Positions 43,901 to 55,900 of a stretch of DNA of 64,000 bases are shown here, piece after piece. Source of the DNA: Pelecanus crispus. Lineage: Eukaryota > Chordata > Aves > Pelecaniformes > Pelecanidae. The number at the start of each line of letters is the position of its first letter. The first letter of the stretch is position 1. The notes under the pieces were generated by a model, which worked only from the letters and a program-made list of their open reading frames with translations, searched no databases and was not told the origin of the DNA. The DNA is taken from NCBI RefSeq assembly GCF_030463565.1, contig NC_134644.1, forward strand, positions 131,003,388-131,067,387. The letters run 5' to 3'. The translations under genes and the position numbers were made by a program.

Positions 43901-46900
43901 GATATTCACTTCCTGCTGCCATGTGATTTTTCTTCCTAGCAAAAAGCTCTGAGAAAAAAAACAATACAGGGAGACAAAAAACCCTCATCATATGTTTTCT
44001 CAGTGTCCAAAAGAAAACAAATGTTTACCAACAGAAAAGGCAAAAAGCCTTTTTTTTTTTTTTTTTAATTTAAATTTCAAGGACTGGAGTAGAAAATATA
44101 AAATATTAAGTTAAAAAGTATGTGTTTGAACAAAGCATATTTAGCTTTAAAAATAACAAAGTAAAATGTCATTTTTAAAGAAAGAAAACCAAAAAACTGG
44201 GATTGTTTAGCCTGGAGAAGAGGAGGTTGAGGGGAGACCTTATTGCTCTCTACAACTACCTGAAAGGAGGTTGTAGTGAGGCGGGTGTTGGTCTCTTCTC
44301 CCAAGTAGTTAGCAATAGGACCAGAGGAAATGGGCTCAAGCTGCGCCAGGGGAGGTTTAGGTTGGGAATTAGGAAAAATTTCTTTACGGAAAGGGTGGTC
44401 AAGAATTGGAACAGGCTGCCCAGAGAGGTGGTAGAGTCACCATCCCTGGAAGTGTTCAAAAAACGGGTAGATGTGGCACTCTGGGACATGGTTTAGTCTA
44501 GTCTACCCTTGATTGGCTTAGAGTAGACTTGGTAGTGTGGGTTAATGGTTGGACTGGATGATCTTAAAGGTCTTTTCCAACCTAAACGATTCTATGAAAA
44601 AAACCAAAACCTCCTCTTTGCCCATCTATATATTCATGTTCTTGGAAAAAAGTTTCCAAAGTGACCATAATGTTTAAACAGAAGTAGCTTTTTACCTGTG
44701 AACTGAGCTGAGTTTTAATCCAGTTGAAATAATAATTCAAGTCACTGCCTTCCATAAGTTCCCTCCCCCACGCAGCCAGTTTGGCAATAATTCTTGCTGC
44801 CTGAAAGAGAATGCAATAAACAGAATTCTCAAGCGCAGCAATTTCAGGATTCAGTGAAAAGTCGTACAAGCTCTGGAAACCAAGTTTAGGTAAAAGATGG
44901 CCCCTTACAGAAATCTACCTGTTTTCTATGTAGGGGACTCTTCATGCCTAGTAATTTTGTTTCTTAAGCTTTCTGCTCCTTCTACTTCCTAGTAATTGGT
45001 ATATTTTCACAGTGTTATTGGGTACCTATCTCCGATGAAGTTCACAAGACACCAACAAAGACCTCAGAAGCAGGGGAGCTATCAATGGGCTATTGCTGTA
45101 GGGCACTATTACAGTCAGAAATCCATCAGCAGTAAGACACTTAATGGTCTAACACATACATGAGTAGGCTTACTTTAAGCAACGATGGCATATGCAAATG
45201 CAAATGATTGCAAAGTATTAAAGTTCTGTACTTAAACTGAAGCAAGTCATCTTCAAGAAGGAAGAAGTTTCAAGACCAGAAAAAAAGAACAGAAATTCTA
45301 CCTTCCCTTTTGGTTTTAAGAATGAAGTTGAGGAGTGAAAATGTAGTCACGTTAAGAATTTTCATTACGCCTATAGCACAAGAATACATAAAATAAGAGT
45401 ATATGCTATGCCAGCCTTTCCAAATTATGTTTGAAGTAACTCTACATTGCAGCCTGCAGCTTATTTGCAGAAACATTTGAGCCAGCTTATATATGAGGCA
45501 GTCTAACCACAAAACTACTGAGGTAGGGGTTAATTTGCCTGCATACAGCTCTGTGATGCGGTGAGGAGACTATTCCAGGCATCTTTCCACTGTACTGCAT
45601 TCAGACATGCAGCACCATCACCACTGATTTCTAGAGGGATTATGAGCGTAGAGATCATTGTTCCAGACTCTTACTGAAATGTGTCAAATCCACTTCTGAA
45701 TGCAGCCAAGTAACCCTATAAAATCACTTCAGCTTTAAAACATGATATATTAGATCACTAGCTTACTGTGCTCCCGAGTTAAAACTCCTACCTGACCCCT
45801 GAGTAAGGGACCATTCATGCCTAGCAGAATTTGAGCCGGAACACAGAGAACAAGTATGATGTGGCAGCAAAAGCCTTCCAGTGTGCGGGGAGGGAGGAGG
45901 GGGGGAAAAAAAAAAAAAAAAAATCAAAAAAACTAACACAAACCTGAAACTTTGTTTTGAAAACATTCATGTGCTTTAAAAAAAAAAAAAAAATGCACAA
46001 AGAGTACTAAAAGGCACAATAAGGGACCAAACAGTGTTTTAAAGTGGATTCACATAACATAAGGTTCTCTTACTTCTGAAATTATTTGTATATTTTTGCA
46101 ATACCTAAAGAAAACAGTATCTGAATAACACATCTGTGAGTAGAGAAATACTGGGCATACAAATTTCTGTACTATATATTTGAAAGCCACCATTCTAGGG
46201 AGAATAATTAGTTTGCACTGCAAGGGTCTAAAAATTACACTTTACCCGCACACTTGAGAAGTCAATATTGTCCAAGTTTGCTCAAACTGCAGTTTTGCAA
46301 GATGGCTCTTCAGCAGCAATACCACAAAAAAATAAATAAAAAACCCCCAAAAAAACAACACCCCCCCAAAAAAAAGCCACAAAACACCACCAGAACACCC
46401 ACAAAACAAAAAGACCAATCAAAAACCCCCAAAAGCCTCCTCTTTCAGCTGCACCAAGTAACCTGATTCTATGGTCATGCAGTGAATCAGTTGGATATTT
46501 AAAAAAAAAAAAAAAAAATCAAGCCTGTCATTTTTCTTGAAAATAGGCCAGCTCACTGTTCAAGTCACAGCACAGCCTGAAACACAGTTGCACTGACCAC
46601 AGTCAAGGGCAAACAGGATGACTTGCCTAGAATTCCTTGCACAAGCACCGCCACCACAGCATAACATGGGCCAGGTATGTGGTTTTATAGTTTGAGCCAC
46701 TGATTTGATTCTACCATACCATGCCAGCATAAACATATGCAGTGAAGAACAATACATACCCATGCAGTTTTCTCCCTGTTCAAGCCATAATACACAAGTT
46801 TTATTGGTGGAAACTATGGTCTCCATTAAGAATTTACAGTAATACAACCATATTTTTCCCCCACAAGGAAAAAAAATGCAGAGATGAAGTGGCCAGTTCT

Positions 46901-49900
46901 CACCACAGATAAGAGGAATATTGAGAATGCCAGAAAACTTCCTCCATACACACCAGCAGCACCCAGTGGCTCAAAGCACAGCAGATGCCATACAACACAC
47001 ATGGTTGTACTGGGCTTGGCTGGGATGGACTTAATTTTCTGCATAGCAGCTCATGTGATGCTGCGGTTTAGACTGGTGACCAAAACAGTCTTGATAACAT
47101 ACCAACGTTTTAGCTGTTGCTGAGCAGTGCTCGCACATCAAGGACTTCTGTTTCTCACTCTACACTTCCAGTGAGTAGGCTGGGGGGGGGTGGGGCAGGG
47201 CAAGAAGCTGGGAGAGGACTAAGCCAGGACAGCTGACCAAAGAGACATACTGGCTGGGTATCAGTCTGCTGGTGGTGTGTGATTGCTTTTGCATCGCTTC
47301 TTTTTGTTGGATTTGTTTTGGGTTCCACTCCCCCCCTCCCTTTTTTCTCCTTCATTTATTAAACTGTCTTTATCTTGACCCACAAGTTTTCTCACTTCCT
47401 CCCTCCAAATTCTCTCCCCAGTCCTGCTGTGGGAGACTGTGCAAGAAACTGGGTGGAAGCTTTCCACCACAACAGCAAACACTATTTCTTCCCCAGTATG
47501 CTTACAAACTATTTTAAGCAGATTTCAAGCCACATGATAGTGATTTGAGCATATGAGAGAATCAGGTTCATCAAGGTAAAGCTATTTCTCTTTCACAGGA
47601 TGAGAACTTAAATTCTAATACTTGTACAGCATGAGGAGCATTGACTGGCAGTTGTGACAAAAGTTATTTTTCTAGTTATGTCTTATTGTGCTTAATTAAT
47701 TCTAAAATCCTTGCTTTTCTGAGCCTTTAAAGCCTGCTCTAATCTCCCAGAAAAAACAATGTTAATAAACATGTAACTTTTCCTTCTAAAATGTGGTCAA
47801 GCGAAGCTTGTATTAAGAATGACTCATCTGGACTGCAAGAGGAAAACTTTCCAGTCCAGGCAGTAGCTTAGCTTCAAACTCCAAAATCTCCTAAAGAAAA
47901 ATAAAACCAGCACTTTTTCTCTGCCATCTTCAGAGACAGGTTCATTTAAAACTTACCATATGCACAGTGAAAAGATCTTGTCGATTCAACATCGGCAGAA
48001 AATAGGACCATGCAGTGTTTTTACCACGTTTTGCATAATCAAAGAAGATACAAACACGCTGATGATTTTCCTGTGAAAATTGGGAGAGGGGAAAAGATGA
48101 GACACTTGTAAAAGTATTCAACATAAAGCAGTTATTTGCTCCTCATTATGTTGGCATACATTATCAGAGTGTAACCTGGCTTGTAACAGCCCATGGAAAT
48201 TTTTCAGTTTGACAGTTAAGTTGTGGATACAGTTCATTTCAGCACTCCCAACATTAAAGTTACAGATTTGGGGTGGGGGGGAAACAAACTCTGAAACCCT
48301 AGTTATATCGCAGTACTCCAACACCTGCTTGAATAAAAATGGATGTACCCTTTTGGTCAAGGAAGCAGAATGAGAGAAGTGAGAGACTAACTAAATACTG
48401 TCATTTTCCAGAGGAACACTACTCTTCATCCCATCAATTATGCTTGAATAAAGTCCATACAAAGTTTTTCACGTATTGCTACTTTCACACAAAAGCCTGT
48501 TGTTCAACTTGGCTTCGTGCGCTATAAGTGAAACTTCGGAAATGTAAGCTAGTCCTGCTTCCCCATTCCTCTCAATGGGAAGCAAGCCTTTCTTTCCCAG
48601 CTGAGGTTGTAATTGTTCAGCTGTTATCTCAGGATACGTAGGAGAGGACATCGTCACCAGAAGTCTGTTCTCCAGGCTTCTAGGCTGAACCACAAGAGAC
48701 CACAAGTATCTGAACCTGGGCACCATGCACAGTTTCTTCAAGCATTTCACTTAATAACCACCATGAAAGCAGCTATTACGGTTCTCCTTAAAGCAGACCA
48801 GAGAAGAGGCCATGCAACCCCAAAGGAGAAAGAGGAGCTCTGATATTTCCTAATAGCCTAGAATACAGACAGTCTTCCAGAAAAATCAAATACCTGAATT
48901 CTTGCTTTCCCCCAGCATTTCCATGTACTCTCTAGCCTGGTGGATAGTAAGTTTTCATTCTAAAGAGATGTCCCCCCCATTGCAGTCAAGCTACTACAAC
49001 AAAGTATACAAGGAAGGCAAAACTGTTTGAAACACTGTAACTGGGAAACTGACATGGGACACTACCCAATGAATTTATTTTTCAAACTCCCCTAGCTGAA
49101 GGGCTTTCCTCCATCAATTCAGCATCCTATCATTAATTATATGGACCAAGAATCAGCTAGGCAAGCCTGCTTGTTGGAATACAATCTGTTAAACACAAGA
49201 TGACCTGAATGTATCCATGATCCAAATGCTGGCATCTTACTAAGCATCAGACTTGCAACCAACCCTGCATTGAAAGTATCAAAAGTTACTGCACCAGGTG
49301 GTCTGCCAATTGCTGTCCTGATCACTGATAACTGGGTAAGTCAGGTGTCACTAGTTATCTGACAGTCATAACCCTTACAGTGACTAATGTTATATATGGC
49401 ATGTGTCAAAAAGCACTCAAAAACCCTCTCAAAATTTGTTGTTCAAATGAAATTTAAAAAAAAACAAAACAAAAAAACCCCCAACAAGTTAAGATGTGAG
49501 GAACACAGTGCCTTGGTGGAGAGCCTCCTGTCTGTGAGGGCTAGTTTGATGAAAAATGGCAGTTCAATCAAATAAATAGCTGTTAGCACCTACACTTGTG
49601 CTACACAGTCTATCTAAAACGATCAGAACTAACTAGATCAATGAGTTCAGTTTACAACAGAACTAAGAAGGAGACAGACAGGTCTGGAAGCAGAAAAGCT
49701 GAAATAACTTCAACATGCTGTTTATCAGAAGACTAGTCTGGTTTGCTGTTAAGGTGGGGGGTAAAGACAGGAAGGAAGGAGTGGAGAACTGCCTACGGCC
49801 CTAAAATATATAGTGCTGCACCTTCCTAAGCAGCTACTGACTACACCAATAAAATGGAAATCCTGAAGCTCTCATATCAACAGTTGAATAATATAGCATC

Positions 49901-52900
49901 TGTCATTTCTGAAGAAGCATAATGAAGCTCACTTGGGTGGTACTGTTACCTGCACTAGCTAGAGTGCAGGTTCTTAAAGATTTCACAAGTAACAGATTGT
50001 GAAGTGTGATGGGGTCACTAATCCAGAGAAATTGTTCCAGGTATTTATCATATGGATAGAGTAAGAAATGCTTCCTCAGGGATTCCAGTATGCTAACACT
50101 CTCCACCTTCAGAAATAAGCAGAATGGTGACATTCTTATAAAGCAATCACCACATTAATTTCACTTCTGACAGCCTCCAAAAGAAACCTTTCTTAGAATG
50201 ATGATCAAACCCATAACTAGAACTGCTGGAACAATCCTAGACACCCAGGTAGGCTTTTGGTGTGCTCAAAACACAGGTGATATGATTTTTTACAACCTCA
50301 CAAGAAAAGCATAGGAAGATAATAACCATCACAGACAGTCATTATCAACACAGACAAAAGCTGGATACTGTTACCTACAATAGTTTCTAGAAGTTTCAGC
50401 TATGAAAGGTAGCTTGCAAATACTATTTGTTCATCTCATGAAACTGCAGTGAACATCCTTGCACAAAATAATTTTACCGAGTCAGCAGCACCATGACAGG
50501 CCATGTTCTTGAACAATTTCTCGCTTAAGATCTTTGCATGTACTGAATTAAGAGTACTCGGGCAAAGACAGGAGACTTCATATCCACTATTGTGGATTCT
50601 TCTGTCCATGCAGTCTGCAGAGACCTTGCACTAAACTCACAGTCACAAGAGTCAATGGCCAATACGCTGCTTTCTGCCAAGAATCTTACACCTTGAAAAT
50701 GTGCAATAATGTCCATAAGGCATCACTGACAGCATGTTCTACCATCTGAACACGACCAAAAGAAAACAGAAGTCCTGTTTCAGCCTCGCATAGTGGAGGC
50801 ATGGGGTGTTAGGAAGCCCTGGGATGATGTCATGCAGATGCCTGCACACAAGCTCTCTCTGGCAGCAGCGAGATATCCCTGAATAATGAAGTCATGCAGA
50901 TCATTGCAAAAGCCAGTGCAGCCTTTCAGACACTGAAGCAGAATTTCTAAAGTGAAAAAGGCATCCGATTTCAAACAAAAGCAAATACATACTGTGCACC
51001 AACATCTCTATTCTTCTGTATCACTATAAAGTCTGACAATTTAAAGTCATTATTTTTAACATTAAGAATTCCACATATGCCACTTCTGTGGCAGGGTAAG
51101 GCCCTGAACACAGAAGTGTCAGTGCATGACCATAAAGTCAAGAAAACATGTTAATCTAGACACATATGACAGAACCAATATGGCAAATAAGAGATTACTC
51201 AAAACTACTTTCTGTGACCACCTAGAACTAATGCAATTATTCAAGAGTGGGCCACTAAAAGCCTTTACCTGTGGGGTATTGATTCCACAGCACAGATGGT
51301 ATCAAGTATTACATATTGTAGCTATAGCCTATGGGCTAATGTCAAAGCACATAAGCAAAACAAGACCCACGAACATGCACAAAAAGTTCCAAAGAAGGGC
51401 AAATGAAAAGATTACTTCTGTAGCCACCAACATGTCTCACACAGAAAACATTCCCATTCCTCACAAAAGTAGCCATAATAAACAGAGTTCCCACACACTA
51501 AGACATGTTTGTCATCAAATGCATAAACCAAAACAAGGTACTCCCAGCTCAGTGTCCTAATCAAGGAATGACACTGGGGCTCCCTTTTATCTTCTCTGCT
51601 TCTTGATGTTTGTGTCACATTTGAGAAAAAATAAATTGAAAGAAAAGAGGAAGAGGGTCAGGGTGACAAAGCTGCAGATGGGCATGAATAAACTGCCACC
51701 ACCAGCACCAGCTATTATTCTAGCAGTCAGGGCACTCACTCAGGGCTCTAATGTGCAGACAGGCACCTGAGAAAACACCATAATCCCCATGTTATATGTA
51801 TTGTGGAGAGGCTGACACGTTTCAACTTGGCTGTTGACAATACTGAATACTCAGAGCTGGGATTAGAACTCACATGGTTCACCTCCTAGGGCAATGCCCT
51901 AAACTGTTAAGTTATCCCTAGACACATTTCACTGTAACCTTGTATTAAACATAACATAAAACAGCAGAAGAGAAACTTTCAAACAGCCAGATATTCTATG
52001 TGAATACCAGGAGAAAACTTTGCACAACTCAACCTATCTTGTTACATCATCACTCCAACCACTTTCTCAGTCTACTAGAGAGTGAAGAAATGCAAAAGCA
52101 GGATTATCTGATTGAGTAAAGTCTCCTCTTGACTTGTCAAGGTCAGCACAGCAGTCCTGACACGAAATTTAACAGCCTATTCTTCTAAGTCACTGTATCC
52201 CATAGCTACAAACAGCTACATATTTTATTGAATCAAAAGTTCCTGTTTTATAATTAAACCATGCAGAATTTCAGAACTTGTTGTCCTAAACAGTCTAACT
52301 TATGGTGGAAATGTGAGGCTGCAGAAACTACACCTTCTTGCTGAGGATGGCCAAATTAACACTGTCAAAGGAAAAGCTTCAACAACTTCAAGTTAAAAGT
52401 CATATCCTACCTACACAACAGGAAAGGACTGAGGTCACAAAACATCCCTTAACATCCAAGTTTTGCATCAAAGATGGTTGAGAGCCAACAGACAAGCATA
52501 CAGGTATGTTTTATTTCCAGAATATGAACATGCATATACAAGACTAAGTCACCCATACAACTTTAGTCCTAACATTTAACTTCTGAAAATTTGAAAGAAT
52601 ATTTTTAATACAGTATGACAAACACCTGAATAGACCTGAATTAGGCTAAGGAAACATTCAAGCATGCATTTAAAGACTTAAAAATAAGACAGGTTATTGA
52701 CCTACTTGCAGCATATCATCAACCATAGTCAGAATGTACTGAACCGTCTGTTCCTTGGAGATATGAGTCATAAGGTTTATAAATGTTTTAGCACACTAGA
52801 AAAATAAGAGACATTAAAATTAATATTAGCAATTATCTTCATTCCTTTTGATAATATAAAACAGGACCTCATTAATTCACAGTTAAGTCTTACATAAGCA

Positions 52901-55900
52901 TTGAGCATCCCAACATCTTGCTCAATTGCAGTAACAGATGAATACATTTGACATTATATTACAAAGAAAATTTTCTGTCACATTGATCATTACCTTTTAC
53001 AAATTGTTTTATGGCTTTCAAATGAAGTAACAAGTACTCACTAGTGAAAGCCAGCAAGGTGCTTTGTTGAAAGACTAATTAGAAAAGTCTCCATCAGCGC
53101 CTTTTTTTGTGGCAGTGAGGAGAAGAACCAAGTAAATCGACAAAACAGCAACAAACTTAGACACAGTGTAAAAAAGTTTCAGCAACTTGCACGGAGGGAG
53201 GGAAGACAGGTCACTCTTACATGTTCACTTCTTATACCTTGTAGACAAATCTTTGTTCATATTTGAGCTGTTTTCTGCCTCCTGAACAACTCTACAATTT
53301 CAGGAACAGATATAATAGCCTGGAACAGTCACAACACTACTTTTTACACTTCCTCCTTCCCCTTCACCACATTCAACTAAAACCGAAAGAAAAATGAAAC
53401 TCTGAACTGCTATACTGTAATTATATAGTGGCATATAATGTTCACCATATATGCTTTTGTCACTACACAAATTACAGTCCATTACATAGCAGTCACACAA
53501 TACAATTTGGCGGGGGGGGGGAAGGCAAGACACAACACAAACCAAAACAAAACTAAAGTAGAAAAAAGGGCTGGAAAGTTTTGTGTCTTGAGTGCATCTC
53601 CTACTCTTTCCCCCTGCCTCACCCAATCCTCTTGACGTCTGACATTGTCTGCTAGAAGCTCAGGCTTCAAGGCTTGAAACATCATTAAAGTGTCTTTGAG
53701 CATTCTGCCTAGACTCCACAAGCCAAATAGCATGGGTCACCTATCAATCTTCTATCAGCTCTGTCCAGTGGAGATGTCTCACATCTTACAGTGCCTAAAA
53801 TGACAACTGTTTTTAAATAATTGAATCCACCTCAGTAGTCAGTGGGCTCTATTGCTGGAACTACATTACAATTGTTCAGCTAACTAAGTGGAAATCTCAC
53901 TGGCAGTAGCTCTCATCAATAAACTATAAGGAAAAAAGCTCAAAAAAAAAGAAGTGACTCAAGTAGAAGTGTGCATGATTAAGTAAACTGGGATGACAAA
54001 ACACTTGAGCTAGCTTGTCTCACAGAGTCAAAGTCAGATGACATTTAATAATTAATAGGTTTTTAAAAGAATGTCCGACGTATATCTAGAAAAAACAGAA
54101 TCATAATAGCAACTTTTATACTTCTTCCATAACCTCTTTAACTGTATACAGCCAACAATAAAATAAGAGTTGGTACCAAAATTTCTTTCCATCCTCCTCC
54201 CCAAAAGTTAGATTATTAAAAGAAAGGAAAGTTACTTGATAGCCTTCTGTTTGCAACAACTCCTGTTTTTCTTCTGGATTTCTCTTCTGTTCAAATCTTT
54301 GAATAAATTCACAGTCTTCACCTGAAATCATCTGCCCTCTGAAAAGCAAAATATGAAACCATAAGCAACATAAACAGTTTACATGGCAACACTCAGGTAT
54401 CAGGGGGGCTGCAGGGGCAGCTTCTATATGAAGACAGCAGAAGCGGCCGCTGTGTCGGACAGAGCCAGTTCCAGCCAGCTCCAGGACAGAGCTGGCACCG
54501 GCCAAAGCCGAGCCACTCAACAACAGCGGTAGCACCTCTGTGATAACATATTTAAGAAGGGGTAAAAACTGCTGCACAACTGCAACCAGGAGAGAGGAGT
54601 GAGAATATGTGAGAGAAACAACTCTGCAGACACCAAGGTCAGTGAAGGAGGAGGGGGAGGAGGTGCTCCAGGCACCGGAGCAGATTCCCCTGCAGCCCGT
54701 GGTGAAGACCATGGCGAGGCAGGCTGTGCCCCTGCAGCCCGGGGAGGGCCACAGCGGAGCAGATATCCACCTGCAGCAGGTAGAGGACCCCATGCCAGAG
54801 CAGGTAGGTATGCCCTAAAGGAACCTGCAGCCCATGGGAAGCCCACACTAGAGCAGGCCCCTGGCAGGAGCTGTGACCCTGTGGAGAGTAGCCCATGCAG
54901 AAGCAGGATTTCTTGTAGGACCAGTGACCCCATGGGGGGACCTATACTGGAGCAGTCCATTCCTGAAGGACCACATACCCCGTGAGAAAGGACCCATGCT
55001 GGTACAGTTCGTGAAGGACTGTAACCTGTGGGCAGGACCCCATGCTGGAGCAGGGAAAGAGCATGAGAAGGAAGGAGCAGCAGACATGAAGCGTTATGAA
55101 CCACCTGCAACCCCATTCCCTGTCCCCCTGCACCACTCAGGGCAAGGAGGTAGAGAAGTCGGGAGTGAAGTTGTGCCTGGGAAGAAGGGAAGGGTGGGGG
55201 GAAAGTGGTTTTTAGATTTGTTCTTATTTCTCATTATCCTACTCTGTTTAATTGGCAATAAATTAATTTCCCCAAGTAGAGTCTGTTTTGCCTGTGATGG
55301 TAATTGGTGAGTGATATCCCTGTCCTTATCTCGACCCAAGAACTTTTTGTCATATTTCTCCCCCTGTCCTTTTGATGGAGGAGGAGTAATAGAGCAGCCT
55401 GGTGGGCACCTGGCAGCCAGCCAAGGTCTACCCACCAAACCTCATTTTCTTCAACCTGATATCTCAACAGTATCGCTTTACATTCTACTGTGGGATATAG
55501 GATTGGTAAAGAGCTCCTTTCTGCAAAAGGTCTCGTGTACAAGGAATTTAAAACTAATGACAGAATAATCTCTCTAAAGCCTTTCCTGTGCATCGCCTCC
55601 ACTCGGCAGCATTCTCTAAATAACTCTTTAAACTTCCAGAGGCTGAATGCAATGGTCAGTGGAAACAGCTGTGAGAACTGAAATATGCACAGCTAAGCAT
55701 GTTTTGCCAAAATTATGATACATAACATGAATAATAGCCTAATCCAACCTGAAATAAGTGCTGAAAAATAAAATTAATGGTTCTTTCAAGTTTACCATAA
55801 GCACTGAAGAGAATTTTAAGGAATACAGAGAACTTAATTACTAACATATTTTTAGTTTTCACTAAGCACAACATTTCAGCTTTTCCTGGCAGTTTAAAAA

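Larger units (their letters stand above)
44801..47956 (-). other. ATP6V1H: ATP6V1H intron 5 (3,156 bp)
   Basis: GT-AG intron with poly-A runs (about 45907-45923, 45979-45993, 46501-46518), a long A/C-only tract at 46321-46440 and an LTR at 47006-47474. Confidence 0.9.

Noticed and set aside
44203..44496. 97-codon plus-strand frame considered as a host gene
   Set aside because: It is the C-terminus of CR1 reverse transcriptase in a truncated element, not a host gene.
51126..51560. 144-codon open frame in intron 4
   Set aside because: No recognisable motif, AT-rich composition, antisense to the gene; consistent with chance.
54116..54793. 225-codon minus-strand frame spanning exon 3 and the LTR
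   Set aside because: Its C-terminal part is the real ATP6V1H exon 3; the rest is intron plus LTR repeat sequence that happens to lack stops.
54517..55116. 199-codon minus-strand frame and overlapping plus-strand frames
   Set aside because: They translate the GC-rich tandem repeats of the family B LTR in several frames at once, which is not how a gene looks.
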